In this document: piece by piece, positions 8,456-16,359 of the stretch | Layout of the letters: every line of letters begins with the position of its first letter | Numbering within the stretch: position 1 is the first letter of the stretch | NCBI GenBank assembly: GCA_036747295.1 | Contig: DAIOCN010000002.1 | Coordinates: 172,845 to 236,844 of the forward strand | Reading direction: 5' to 3' | Source: UBA4736 sp002404015 | GTDB lineage: Bacteria; Chloroflexota; Dormibacteria; Dormibacterales; Dormibacteraceae | DNA: 64,000 nucleotides | Position numbers and translations under genes: made by a program | The notes under the pieces: generated by a model | Seen by the model: only the letters and a program-made list of their open reading frames with translations | The model's database searches: none | What the model was told of the DNA's origin: nothing

Positions 8456-9100
8456 CTGGCGGGGGATGACATCGGAGCTGCTCGAGGCCCCGTGGACCTC
8501 GATGGCCGCCTCCGGGTCTACACAGAGAGCGAGCACCTCGCCGGCGTCCCGACCCAACGCCCGCGACTCGGTCGTGAACGCCCCGGTGACCTCGCCCCGG
8601 TTGAGCATGACAACGCCTCCGCCGGCCGCCGCCCGCACGCTCAGGCAGCCCGTGAAGCCCTGGGCCCGAAGGAAGTCGAGCAGCCCGTCGCCCTTCACCC
8701 AGGAGGCGTACAGGGGCGGATACATCGCCTCCCCGGAAGCCAGGTGATGGAGGCCGTCGATGAGCTCGCTGTCCAGGCTGACGACGTCCAGCACGCCGGC
8801 GCCGTCGTCGACCAGTCGGCGGATGGCTGTGAGCGCAGCTTCGCCGCGCTGGAGCCGGCCGCCCTCCCGGTGCAGGCAGTCGACCGCCTTCCCGTTGCGC
8901 AGCAGCACGATGCCGTTGGTGTTGGGCGCGACCAGGCGAACATAGCCCGAGGCGCCCAGTTCGCCGAGCGTCTGCAGCAGGCGGTCGAAGGCGATGAACT
9001 TGGAGGTCAGGGACTCGTAGAGGGGGATGCCGAAAGGCAGTGGCAAAGCCTCCTCGTCGGCGTCCGCCGGGCGGCTTTTCAGGTCGAGAGGATCTGGCAT
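8417..9100 (-). CDS. DUF4388-like (PatA N-terminal type) protein
   Basis: A 227-aa protein in which I see two similar halves: LLQTLGELGASGYVRLVAP with IVLLRNGKAVDC (about residues 41-75), and LLDFLRAQGFTGCLSV with GVVMLNRGEVTGAF (about 140-175). Short helix, beta hairpin, then a 'rdGk' turn is the pattern of DUF4388 domains, often found with signalling proteins in gliding or environmental bacteria. There is no catalytic motif. A role in a regulatory complex is inference. Convergent overlap with the CGNR gene. Confidence 0.6.
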   Translation of the reverse strand: MPDPLDLKSRPADADEEALPLPFGIPLYESLTSKFIAFDRLLQTLGELGASGYVRLVAPNTNGIVLLRNGKAVDCLHREGGRLQRGEAALTAIRRLVDDGAGVLDVVSLDSELIDGLHHLASGEAMYPPLYASWVKGDGLLDFLRAQGFTGCLSVRAAAGGGVVMLNRGEVTGAFTTESRALGRDAGEVLALCVDPEAAIEVHGASSSSDVIPRQSPVESAFSELVT

Positions 9101-9176
9101 AGCCTCACAGTCATCGCACAGTCGACCCGCTCGGCGCAAACCGCGTAAGGGCCTGGGCGGGCCGGAAACCGCCGAA

Positions 9177-9608
9177 TCACCGGTCCAGGTAGAGGGTCGC
9201 CCGGGGGTCACCCGGCACGACGGGCAGCTTCCCGAAGACCTCCGGGTCCAGGGTCGAGCGGTCCGGCCAGTCCAGCTCGACGCGGTTACCGGAGGGATCG
9301 CGGATGTAGAGCTGGACCGAGCCGTCGGGGAGGGCGCGGGGCCCGCCGTCCAGGATCCCGCGCCGCTTAGCGTCCAGGAAGGCGGCCTCGTAGTCGTCCA
9401 CGTTGACCGCGAAGTGGTGGTGCTCGGGCGCCGGCGTGGCACGCTGGAAAAGGTGGACCTGGAGGGCTCCCAGGCGCAGCCAGCGCACCGGGTAATCGAA
9501 GTCGGGAGTGGGGAGCTCCGTCATGCCGAAGAACTCTCGGTAGAAGGCGGCCGAGGCGTCCAGGTCATCGGCGTGGACGCTGACGTGGTTCAGAGACGTG
9601 GCTTTCAC
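9177..9608 (-). CDS. VOC (glyoxalase/dioxygenase) superfamily protein
   Basis: A 143-aa single VOC module. LNHVSVHADDLDASAAFYRE provides the first metal-ligand region, HHHFAVNVDD and VQLYIRDPSGNRVELDWPD the second half. The family includes glyoxalases, fosfomycin-type resistance proteins and extradiol dioxygenases; the substrate is not predictable. Its GTG overlaps the stop of the upstream dehydrogenase gene (GTGA), so it is second in a coupled two-gene unit and may act on the same or a related metabolite. Confidence 0.82.
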   Translation of the reverse strand: MKATSLNHVSVHADDLDASAAFYREFFGMTELPTPDFDYPVRWLRLGALQVHLFQRATPAPEHHHFAVNVDDYEAAFLDAKRRGILDGGPRALPDGSVQLYIRDPSGNRVELDWPDRSTLDPEVFGKLPVVPGDPRATLYLDR

Positions 9609-10381
9609 TTCCAGACCTCGTGCAACCGGTTGAACGCCAGGGCGGCCGTCGGCAGCGGCAGGTCGCGCTCGGCGGCGTCGACCAGCAGCGTACGGAGGTC
9701 CTTGCTGACGATGTCCAGGGCCCCGCCCGGCTCGTAGTCCCGCCACCAGGAGAGGACGGTGTCCCAGTTGGCGGCGGCCCAGGACGCCCCCGTCGAAGCC
9801 TCGATCACCGGCAGCACCTGCTCCGGGCGCAGCCCGTACTCCTCGGCCAGCTTGACACCCTCCTGGGTGGCGAACATGCAGACCGCCAGCATGAGCTGGT
9901 TGGCGAGCTTGACGGCCTGGGCCTGGCCGGGATGCTCGCCGATCACGAATATCCGCTGCCCCAGCGCCTCGAAGAGAGGCCGGCTGCGCCCGACCGCCTC
10001 GGGGTCGCCGGAGACCATGATCGTGAGGGCCGCGGACTTGGCGCCGGCCACCCCTCCGCTGACCGGCGCGTCCAGGGCGGTCAGGCCGCGCGCCTCGCAG
10101 AGGGCGTCGACCCGGCTCATCGCCGTGGGGCTGACCGTGCTCATGACGATGATGTCCAGCGGCCGCTCGGGGTCGATCTCGTGGGCGACGCTCAGGACCT
10201 GGGCTGTGGTGCGGACGAGGATGATCACGGCCCGCTCCGCGCGCTGGACCACCTCCTCGACCGAGCCGCAGTCGCCGGTGCCCGTGACGTCGAACCCGGC
10301 CACATGGTGGCCGGCCTTGCGCAGGTTCTCGGCCATCGGCGCGCCCATGTCCCCCAGTCCGATCACGCCCACCGCCGCCAC
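9605..10381 (-). CDS. NAD(P)-dependent beta-hydroxyacid dehydrogenase (3-hydroxyisobutyrate dehydrogenase family)
   Basis: A 258-aa oxidoreductase. The N-terminal dinucleotide motif is GVIGLGDMGAPMAENL; the family signature DAPVSGGVAGAKSAALTIMV and the lysine region GQAQAVKLANQ are present. It is about 30 residues shorter than usual, mainly because a segment after GFDVTG is missing between the first strands. The GTG start has TAGCCT 7 bases upstream and no Shine-Dalgarno. It is divergent from the amidohydrolase gene with only 20 bp between start codons. Confidence 0.85.
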   Translation of the reverse strand: MAAVGVIGLGDMGAPMAENLRKAGHHVAGFDVTGTGDCGSVEEVVQRAERAVIILVRTTAQVLSVAHEIDPERPLDIIVMSTVSPTAMSRVDALCEARGLTALDAPVSGGVAGAKSAALTIMVSGDPEAVGRSRPLFEALGQRIFVIGEHPGQAQAVKLANQLMLAVCMFATQEGVKLAEEYGLRPEQVLPVIEASTGASWAAANWDTVLSWWRDYEPGGALDIVSKDLRTLLVDAAERDLPLPTAALAFNRLHEVWK

Positions 10382-10401
10382 GATGGCTAGGCTACCTCAC
10401 G
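10382..10401. promoter_or_regulatory. 20-bp divergent intergenic region with overlapping -10 boxes
   Basis: On the plus strand TAGGCT (10388-10393) is followed by 8 bases and the GTG at 10402. On the minus strand TAGCCT (10394-10389) is followed by 7 bases and the GTG at 10381. The two hexamers share five base pairs. Neither start has a Shine-Dalgarno and there is no room for one, so both transcripts are probably leaderless. Confidence 0.6.
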
Positions 10402-11262
10402 GTGATCGACAGCCACTTCCACATCTGGCGCCGAGCCGATGCAAAGCAGTCGGGAATCCTCGCCGCCCCCTACCTGCAGCGGGACGCGAGCTGGGAGGAC
10501 TTCCGAGCCGCCTCGGGCGACCTGGCGCTGGAGGGGGCCGTGAACATCCAGGTCAACGATTTCTGCGACGGCACCGTGGAGGCCCGATACATCGGGGTGG
10601 TCGCCCATGGCGATCCCCTTCTGGGGGCCATGATCGCGTGGGCGCGGATCGAATCTGCGGAGGCGCGCGGGGAGCTCGAACGGCTCCTTGGACTGGCCCA
10701 TGTTCGCGGCGTCCGCCGGACCTGCCAGTTCGAAGCCGACCCTGAGTTCTGCGCGAGCTCCGATTACGTCCGGGGCGTCCGGCTGCTGGGAGAGCTCGAC
10801 CTGCTCTGCGAGATCTGCGTTCGGCTGGAGCAGGTGAAGGCGCTGCCCCGGCTGGCTCGAGCCTGCCCCGAGACCCTGATCGTGCTGCAGCACCTGGGCA
10901 AGCCCGACCATTCCCAGCCCCCGCCCGCCTACTGGCTGCGCGCGATCGAGGAGCTGGCGGCGCTGCCCAACGTGCTGGCCAAGGTGTCGGTGGTCGTCCA
11001 CAGCGACCGCGATGCGGCGCTCACGACCGACTTGGTGGCGCCATTCGTCCGCCACGTCGCAGGCTGCTTCGGCCCCGTCCGCGTCTTCTTCGGCAGCAAC
11101 TGGCCGGTTGCGGGCGCGGTCGTCAGCTACCAGGGCTGGGTCGAGATGCTGCGGGAGCTGCTCGGCGACGATGAGCGGTTCTGGGCCGGGAACGCTCGCC
11201 GGCTCTACCGGCTGCCGCCGGTCACGGCGGTGTCGAGGCCGATCCCGCTGGCGGATTTGTAG
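10402..11262 (+). CDS. Amidohydrolase-2 family metal-dependent hydrolase
   Basis: A 286-aa TIM-barrel hydrolase of the amidohydrolase_2 type (lactonases, aminocarboxymuconate-semialdehyde decarboxylase relatives). The N-terminal metal motif is MIDSHFHIW; VLQHLGKPD holds the barrel histidine of strand 6, and VFFGSNWPVAG near the C-terminus is the typical end motif. In this family sugar lactones are common substrates; the actual one is unknown. The 3' end overlaps the convergent phosphoesterase gene by 41 bases. Confidence 0.87.
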   Translation: MIDSHFHIWRRADAKQSGILAAPYLQRDASWEDFRAASGDLALEGAVNIQVNDFCDGTVEARYIGVVAHGDPLLGAMIAWARIESAEARGELERLLGLAHVRGVRRTCQFEADPEFCASSDYVRGVRLLGELDLLCEICVRLEQVKALPRLARACPETLIVLQHLGKPDHSQPPPAYWLRAIEELAALPNVLAKVSVVVHSDRDAALTTDLVAPFVRHVAGCFGPVRVFFGSNWPVAGAVVSYQGWVEMLRELLGDDERFWAGNARRLYRLPPVTAVSRPIPLADL

Positions 11263-12607
11263 CCAGGACCACGGGTCGTCGAGGCGCCTGGGCGAAGTTG
11301 AAGTCGGCCACCAGGTCGCCAAGAACCGAGGCAGTCTCGCGGACGCCGGGCCGGGGGTCGGGCCGGCCGTCGGTCCTGGGGTCCAGCCGCTGGCCGGCCA
11401 GGAAGTCGTCCTCGATGAACTTGACATAGGCGTCGAAGCTCAGAGTCTGATGGTCGATGAAGCCCTGGCGGGCGTACGGGCTGATCACGATGCCCGGTAC
11501 GCGCAGTCCGTATCCGTTCTGGTCCACCATCGGCGGCTGCACGTGGTCGTAGAAGCCGCCCCAATCGTCCCAAGAAAGGAAGATGGCGGTCGAACTCCAG
11601 TCAGGGCCCTGCATTATCTCGTTGATCAGCTGCGTCGTGTAGGCCTGGCCGGCGGAGAGCAGGGCCGGCGGGTGCTCGCTGACGGTGCCGTTGGGGACCA
11701 CCCAGGAGACGGCCGGTAGGTGGCCGGCTTTGGCATCCGCGTGGAAGTGCTCGATGGTCTGGATGTTGCCCAGCTGACCGTCCTGCTTCACCGTGTCGAA
11801 GTAGGGCAGCGGGTTCCAGATCTCGGGCGTCCCGGTCTTTTGGGGCGCTGCGGGGCAGGTGGCCTGGTCGTCAGCGCAGTCGGGCTGGGTGCCCTCGGCC
11901 ACGTAGTACTTCCAGCTCACGCTGCTCTTGTGGAGGAGGTAGGTGAGGTCGGTCCAGGCGTAGTCGGGCGCTTTGCCGGCGCCGTTCTTGGCGGTCTGCG
12001 CGGGGCTCTGCAGCGCGTTCTGACAACTCATCGGGTCGCCAGGCGTCGAGCACTTGGCTGACCACTCCGAGACCATGAACAGGTGCTCCGGCAGCGACCA
12101 GGACGCGTTCGGCTCGAACATGCGGTCCTGCAGCACGAAGTCTCGCGCGTACGTCCAGTAGTTCGGGATCTCGCGGGCGTCGTGGTAGCCCATGACGTCG
12201 GTCTGGCCCTGGCCACCGCCGCAATTGGGATCGAATGGACCCGTGCAAGCCGTCGCGTGACCCTGCTCCGCCTGGGCGATGAAGCCGTCCATCTTGCCGC
12301 CGTTCACGTCCGTCACGGCGTTCGCCTGACCGTGCGGACCGCCCGCGTTCTTGTCCGCCGGGTCGTGGTACGGCTTGCCGCACTGCCCGGTCTTGGGGTC
12401 GCTCACGCAGACCCCCGCCGGGATGCCGTCGGCGCCGGGGAAGGTGCCGAAGTAGGAGTCGAACGAGCGATTCTCCTGCATGATCACGACCACGTGTTGG
12501 ATCTTGTGGATGCCGGCCGCCCCTGCCGCTGAAGGCCGCGCTGGGACGGGCCCGCCGCTGCAGGCAGTGACCGCCAGGATCGCGATCAGCGCCAGCCGTT
12601 TTGACAT
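11222..12607 (-). CDS. Lipoprotein phosphoesterase (phospholipase C / acid phosphatase family)
   Basis: A 461-aa secreted phosphoesterase. KIQHVVVIMQENRSFDSYFG is the family-defining motif after the signal region; WDDWGGFYDHVQPP and LRVPGIVISPYARQGFIDH give the C-terminal metal and active-site regions. I placed the start at the ATG at 12607 because MSKRLALIAILAVTAC is a lipoprotein signal with the lipobox V-T-A-C; the frame is open upstream for 32 codons without homology. It is likely anchored outside the membrane and releases phosphate or headgroups from organic phosphates. Confidence 0.88.
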   Translation of the reverse strand: MSKRLALIAILAVTACSGGPVPARPSAAGAAGIHKIQHVVVIMQENRSFDSYFGTFPGADGIPAGVCVSDPKTGQCGKPYHDPADKNAGGPHGQANAVTDVNGGKMDGFIAQAEQGHATACTGPFDPNCGGGQGQTDVMGYHDAREIPNYWTYARDFVLQDRMFEPNASWSLPEHLFMVSEWSAKCSTPGDPMSCQNALQSPAQTAKNGAGKAPDYAWTDLTYLLHKSSVSWKYYVAEGTQPDCADDQATCPAAPQKTGTPEIWNPLPYFDTVKQDGQLGNIQTIEHFHADAKAGHLPAVSWVVPNGTVSEHPPALLSAGQAYTTQLINEIMQGPDWSSTAIFLSWDDWGGFYDHVQPPMVDQNGYGLRVPGIVISPYARQGFIDHQTLSFDAYVKFIEDDFLAGQRLDPRTDGRPDPRPGVRETASVLGDLVADFNFAQAPRRPVVLATNPPAGSASTPP

Positions 12608-12755
12608 GGCGTCCAGTGGAACTGACAAACCGCAGGGCGATGTTAGCGCTTCGTAAGATGTCTGCTCGAGCAGGAAAAACCCGCACTCTGCCTGAGAAAC
12701 CATGATAGTCCTGCACTAAAGATTCCTACACTCAGGAGCGAGAAAGAGTCCGACG

Positions 12756-12947
12756 ATGATCCCTCACCTGCCCTATCCGAGACCGGCGATGAACCCCCCG
12801 GCAGCCATGCCCAGCGCCCGCTCCATCGATCTCCACACGCACCTTGAAGAGCTCATCTCCGCTGTCTGGCAGGCCGAGGCCAACTGGGGGTTCGACGACC
12901 GCCTGGACATGTCTCTCAGGATCAATCGGACCAACTTCAGGTCCTGA
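12756..12947 (+). CDS. Hypothetical 63-aa protein
   Basis: A short frame containing IDLHTHLEELISAVWQAEAN, probably helical, with a basic tail ending in INRTNFRS. No domain recognised. An AGGAG lies 16 bases before the ATG, rather far; internal ATGs at 12789 and 12807 are alternatives. It is on the same strand as, and 55 bp upstream of, the ferritin-like gene, so it might be co-expressed. An opposite-strand frame covers the same region, so the coding status is uncertain. Confidence 0.35.
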   Translation: MIPHLPYPRPAMNPPAAMPSARSIDLHTHLEELISAVWQAEANWGFDDRLDMSLRINRTNFRS

Positions 12948-13002
12948 TCCCTTCCCCACGCAGCGACCGGGCCTCAAAACTCTGTCGCTGTATGTTTAGG
13001 AG

Positions 13003-13317
13003 ATGGGGTTCGAGCAGTACCACGAGCCGGCCGGAGAGCTGTCCGCCGAAGTCCGCAGCTTTGCCCGCATGATCGCCTCCCTCACCGAGGAGGCGGAGGC
13101 GATCGGCTGGTACGAGCAGCGACTCGCCGTCGAGCCTGACAGCCAGGCTCGTGCCATCATGGCCAACGCCCAGCACGAGGAGATGAAGCACTTCGGGATG
13201 GACCTGGAGTTCCTCCTGCGGCGCAAGCCCGCCTGGCGCGAGACGCTGAAGCGCATCCTCTTCTCCGAGGGCGACATCGTCAAGGCGGGCGAGGCCGCCG
13301 AGAAAGCGACCGACTAG
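13003..13317 (+). CDS. Encapsulated-ferritin (EncFtn) family protein
   Basis: A 104-aa all-helical ferroxidase homologue. The first helix carries LTEEAEAIGWYEQRL and the second NAQHEEMKHFGMDLEFL; these contain the Glu and Glu-x2-His residues that build the di-iron site at the EncFtn dimer interface. The third segment, PAWRETLKRILFSEGDI, is also family-typical. EncFtn oxidises Fe(II), normally inside an encapsulin shell. The C-terminus here ends EKATD and lacks the usual LTVGSLK-type targeting peptide, and no shell gene is in the window. TATGTT lies 6 bases before the ATG, so the transcript is probably leaderless. Confidence 0.88.
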   Translation: MGFEQYHEPAGELSAEVRSFARMIASLTEEAEAIGWYEQRLAVEPDSQARAIMANAQHEEMKHFGMDLEFLLRRKPAWRETLKRILFSEGDIVKAGEAAEKATD

Positions 13318-13322
13318 CGCTC

Positions 13323-14183
13323 CTAAGAGGGCATCCGGCGGAGCAGCACCACCGCCCCCAGGATCGCCGCCCCGCCCGCGTACTGCAGCGGCACCAACGC
13401 GACCCCCAGCAGGGTCAGCGAGGCGACTGCGGCCGTGACTGGTTCGGTGGTGGCGGCCATGCTGGCGTCGCTGGGGCTGATGTGGCGGAGACTGGCCAGG
13501 TAGGCCAAAGCTGACCAGTGTCCCGAAGACGACCACGAACCCCGTCAGGAGCGCGATCTCCAGCAGGTTGCCCGTGGGGCGCGCCGACCAGGGAGGCGCC
13601 CAGATCAGCAGCGGGACGCAGCCGACCAGGAAGCCCCAGGTGGTGGTCTGCCAGGGCCCGATGCTGTTGACCAGGCGCACGGAGCTGAGGGTGTAGAACG
13701 CGGCGGTGAGGGCGGCCAGGAGTCCGAAGATGAGACCCAGCGGGCTGAGCGCCAGGCCCTGGCCGCCGCCCAGAGCGAGCAGCGCCGCCCCGCCCAACGC
13801 CCCGACCAGGGCGGCTGCGCGCACCGGCGTCAGGCGTACCCGGCCGCGGGCGAGCTCGTAGCCGACGATCATAGGGATCGAGGTGTACTGGAGGAAGGTG
13901 GCCGTGGCCACATTGGAGTAGTCGATGGCCGCGAAGTACGTGTACTGGGCGGCGGTGACCCCGAATAGCGCGAAGACCAGCAGCCGGCGCCAGTTGGCCC
14001 GGGGTAGGGCGGCCGCAGCCAGGCGTACAGCAGCACCCCAGCGCCCAGCATCCGGACGCCGACCAGCCACTGGGGCTGGATACCGTGGTGCTGGAACAGG
14101 ACCTGGGCCGCCGTCCCCGAAAGACCCCAGAACGCGGCCCCGACCAGAACGTAGACGAGGCCGCGCAGGCGTTCCCCTTCCAA
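13323..14183 (-). pseudogene. EamA/DMT-family transporter, two frameshifts
   Basis: The protein is readable only in three pieces in different frames: an N-terminal part (TTG at 14183, RGLVYVLVGAAFWGLSG ... GVLLYAWL), a middle part from about 14010 (RRLLVFALFGVTAAQYTYF ... GFVVVFGTLVSF), and a C-terminal part from about 13505 (AYLASLRHISPSDASMAA ... LLRRMPS). Joined, they make a normal ~285-aa ten-helix drug/metabolite transporter. Two shifts in an otherwise intact sequence could be real inactivation or sequencing error. TAGTTT lies 6 bases upstream of the TTG. Confidence 0.8.
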
Positions 14184-14201
14184 TCCTCGAAACTATGCCG
14201 G
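14184..14201. promoter_or_regulatory. 18-bp divergent intergenic region with a shared -10 hexamer
   Basis: The six bases 14190-14195 read TAGTTT on the minus strand, exactly 6 bases before the transporter TTG at 14183. They read AAACTA on the plus strand, exactly 6 bases before the thioesterase ATG at 14202; the offset hexamer GAAACT gives 7 bases. There is no space for Shine-Dalgarno sites. The plus-strand box is weak. Confidence 0.45.
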
Positions 14202-14630
14202 ATGGCCAAGGACGAGTACCCGCTGCTGGAGGTCCTCCGCCGCTGGCAGCCCGAGGGTATGTGGGCCAACGTGGGCGGCCGCATGCTCGAGCTCGAGCCC
14301 GGCCGGGCGCTGATCGAGGCCCAGCTCAGCGCCGCATCTCACGGCTTCCCCACCGGGATGGGGAGCATCGTCCACGGTGGGGCGCTGGCTGCCGTCGCCG
14401 ACATGGCGCTCGCCTCGGCCGGCGCCTCGCTCTGCCGGGAGGGCGAGGTGGCGACAACGGTGGACCTCAAGGTGGACTTTTTCCAGCCCGGCCAGCCGGG
14501 CCGGATCCTGGCCAGGGCGACCGTCCGCCGCCGCACGCGGCGCCTTGCCTTCTGCGAGACGACCCTGGAGCAGGAGGACGGCACCGTCATCGCCGAGGCG
14601 CGGGCGGTGATGGCGTATATCCGGGCCTGA
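14202..14630 (+). CDS. PaaI-family hotdog-fold acyl-CoA thioesterase
   Basis: A 142-aa hotdog thioesterase. SIVHGGALAAVADMALASAG is the helix motif of PaaI-type enzymes, and VDLKVDFFQPGQPGRI with AFCETTLEQEDG follow as the sheet. It hydrolyses acyl- or aryl-CoA thioesters, often to relieve CoA trapping. The ATG at 14202 gives a standard length; upstream codons are antisense to the transporter. It is divergent from the frameshifted EamA gene. Confidence 0.85.
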   Translation: MAKDEYPLLEVLRRWQPEGMWANVGGRMLELEPGRALIEAQLSAASHGFPTGMGSIVHGGALAAVADMALASAGASLCREGEVATTVDLKVDFFQPGQPGRILARATVRRRTRRLAFCETTLEQEDGTVIAEARAVMAYIRA

Positions 14631-14654
14631 CCCCCGGATGGAGGCCAACTGGGC

Positions 14655-14684
14655 TTGACATGTGACTAAACGGTCACCTATAGT
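14655..14684 (+). promoter_or_regulatory. Promoter with palindromic operator for the SRPBCC gene
   Basis: TTGACA (14655-14660) and TATAGT (14679-14684), 18 bases apart, make one of the best promoters in the window. GTGAC-N6-GTCAC (14662-14677) fills the spacer, where a bound TetR- or ArsR-type repressor would block RNA polymerase. An AGGAGG at 14724-14729 precedes the ATG, so this gene, unlike many neighbours, has a normal leader. Confidence 0.7.
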
Positions 14685-14735
14685 CTGGGATGCCGCCGCG
14701 CCCAGCGAGCTCAAGAACCAGATAGGAGGAAACGC

Positions 14736-15209
14736 ATGGAAAAGATCTTCGAGATCTACATCAAGACCACCCCGGAACGCCTTTGGGAGGCGATCACCGA
14801 CACGGAGATGAGGAGCAAGTACAACTTCGGCACCCGCATGAAGTCGGACTGGACGCCCGGCTCGCGCCACGAGACCAGCCACCCGGGCGCCCCCGGACTC
14901 CTTGGGGAGGGTGAGAACCTCGAGGTCGACCCGCCGCGCCGGCTGGTCCAGAGCATGGTGGCCCTCTGGGGCGAGGACGTGAAAAGCGAGGGAACCTCGA
15001 GGGTGACCTGGGAGATCGAACCGGTCGGCGACTCCTGCCGTCTGACCGTCACCCACGACCAGCTTCGCGAGGGTGCGAACGCCCAGCTCTACGGCGGCTG
15101 GCCGATGATTCTCTCCGGGCTGAAGACGCTGCTCGAGACGGGCGAGCTGCTGACCACGCCGGGATCGCTGATGTACGCCAACCCGGCCAAGTCGGCGGCG
15201 GAGCGCTGA
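14736..15209 (+). CDS. SRPBCC (AHSA1-type) family protein
   Basis: A 157-aa START/Bet v1-like hydrophobic-pocket protein. The N-terminus EKIFEIYIKTTPERLWEAIT and the central TSRVTWEIEPVGDSCRLTVTH are the usual AHSA1 strands; GWPMILSGLKTLLETGE is the C-terminal helix. Such proteins are commonly paired with an ArsR regulator, but none is adjacent here. Expression is probably controlled through the operator in the promoter spacer. Ligand unknown. Confidence 0.87.
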   Translation: MEKIFEIYIKTTPERLWEAITDTEMRSKYNFGTRMKSDWTPGSRHETSHPGAPGLLGEGENLEVDPPRRLVQSMVALWGEDVKSEGTSRVTWEIEPVGDSCRLTVTHDQLREGANAQLYGGWPMILSGLKTLLETGELLTTPGSLMYANPAKSAAER

Positions 15210-15374
15210 GGCCTGGGCGGAGGGCGGGACACGGCATCAGAGCTCTACATCGGTGATGGCGATTGTCCGGGCCCTGATCCCCGGATCGACGCCAATCGGA
15301 AGTCCTGTAACCGCCGCGTGGCTGCCGGGCGACCCGCTTCCGTAGCTCTTCTCCGTGCGCGCCTCGAAGCCCCG

Positions 15375-15818
15375 CTAGGCCACCTTCAGAACCAGGTCGC
15401 CTCTCGCCGTGCCCGAGCTGGCGCTGATGTCCCAACAGCCGGCCCGGGGGAACGTGATGCTCGATTCGAAGCGAACGTTGCTGGAGGAGGACCCGGTGCT
15501 CGGGAACGGCCCGGCCCGCACGAGGTCAGCCGTGTTCTCCAGTCGCATCGCCAGGAGCCTCAGGTCGCCGCCGGCGCGCCGGTCGTCGATCAACCAGCTC
15601 ATCGGGGCCGGCTCGCCCGCGCGCAGCTCGCCGCTGTAGCGGAGCAGCGTCACGATCCCGGGACCCGGGGAGGCGGTCCGGGCCTGGGCCGTGCTGGTCT
15701 CGACCCGGGTCGAGGCGCAGGGGCCGGGCGTGGCGGCGGTGACGCTGGGGCCGGTGCCACAGGCGGCCGCGACCAGGCTGCTTAGGAGGCCGAGGGCCGC
15801 GAGCCGGAGCAAGGTCAT
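15375..15818 (-). CDS. Hypothetical lipoprotein
   Basis: A 147-aa protein starting at the ATG at 15818 with a lipoprotein signal (LLRLAALGLLSSLVAAAC; lipobox A-A-A-C). The mature part is Ser/Thr/Ala-rich with a C-terminal beta-like segment (VRFESSITFPRAGCWDISAS) that resembles small secreted beta-sandwich domains. Family unassigned. It is divergent from the GNAT gene, with 16 bases between the starts. The ~165 bases between its stop and the SRPBCC gene show nothing I can support. Confidence 0.65.
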   Translation of the reverse strand: MTLLRLAALGLLSSLVAAACGTGPSVTAATPGPCASTRVETSTAQARTASPGPGIVTLLRYSGELRAGEPAPMSWLIDDRRAGGDLRLLAMRLENTADLVRAGPFPSTGSSSSNVRFESSITFPRAGCWDISASSGTARGDLVLKVA

Positions 15819-15834
15819 TAGATTGCGAGGCAGG

Positions 15835-16359
15835 ATGTTACGGGCGGCCGAGCCGGCTGACGCGATGGGCATCGCCACGGTCCAGGTGACCGCGTGGCGC
15901 TCCGCCTACCGGGGTTTGCTGCCCGCGGACTACCTGGCCGGCATGGATGCCGGTGAGGCGGCGAGCCGCTGGGAACGCCGGCTCCGGACGCCGGACCCGC
16001 TCGTCTTCGTCGCCGAGTCGGAGGCCGGCCTGGTCGGTTTCGCCTCCGGGGGTCCGGAGCGGGAGGGCGACCCCGTCTATCGCGGCGAGCTCTACGCAAT
16101 CTACCTGCTGCCCCAGCACCAGAGGCTGGGACACGGCCGGGCTCTGGCGGCGGCGGTGGCGGCCGGGCTGGCCGATCGGCGCATGCGCTCGATGCTGGTG
16201 TGGGTCCTGCGCGACAACGGCCCCGCGCGCGCCTTCTACGAGCGGCTCGGGGGGGCGTACGTGCGCGAGCACCCGCTGGAGATCGGAGGCGCGACCGTGG
16301 CGGAGGTGTCCTACGGCTGGCGCGATACGGTCAGCCTGCGGGGATCGGAGGCAGGCTGA
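15835..16359 (+). CDS. GNAT-family N-acetyltransferase
   Basis: A 174-aa acetyltransferase. AYRGLLPADYLAGMD is a common N-terminal GNAT segment; the acetyl-CoA loop is LLPQHQRLGHGRALA and the C-terminal motif WVLRDNGPARAFYERLGG. The ATG at 15835 is preceded by GAGG at suitable spacing; the frame is open further upstream but antisense to the lipoprotein. Substrate unknown. The 3' end overlaps the convergent 113-aa gene by 29 bases. Confidence 0.87.
   Translation: MLRAAEPADAMGIATVQVTAWRSAYRGLLPADYLAGMDAGEAASRWERRLRTPDPLVFVAESEAGLVGFASGGPEREGDPVYRGELYAIYLLPQHQRLGHGRALAAAVAAGLADRRMRSMLVWVLRDNGPARAFYERLGGAYVREHPLEIGGATVAEVSYGWRDTVSLRGSEAG

Noticed and set aside
15210..15374. Intergenic region between the SRPBCC gene and the lipoprotein gene
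   Set aside because: I looked for blocks of the 177-bp element, promoters and terminators here and found nothing convincing.
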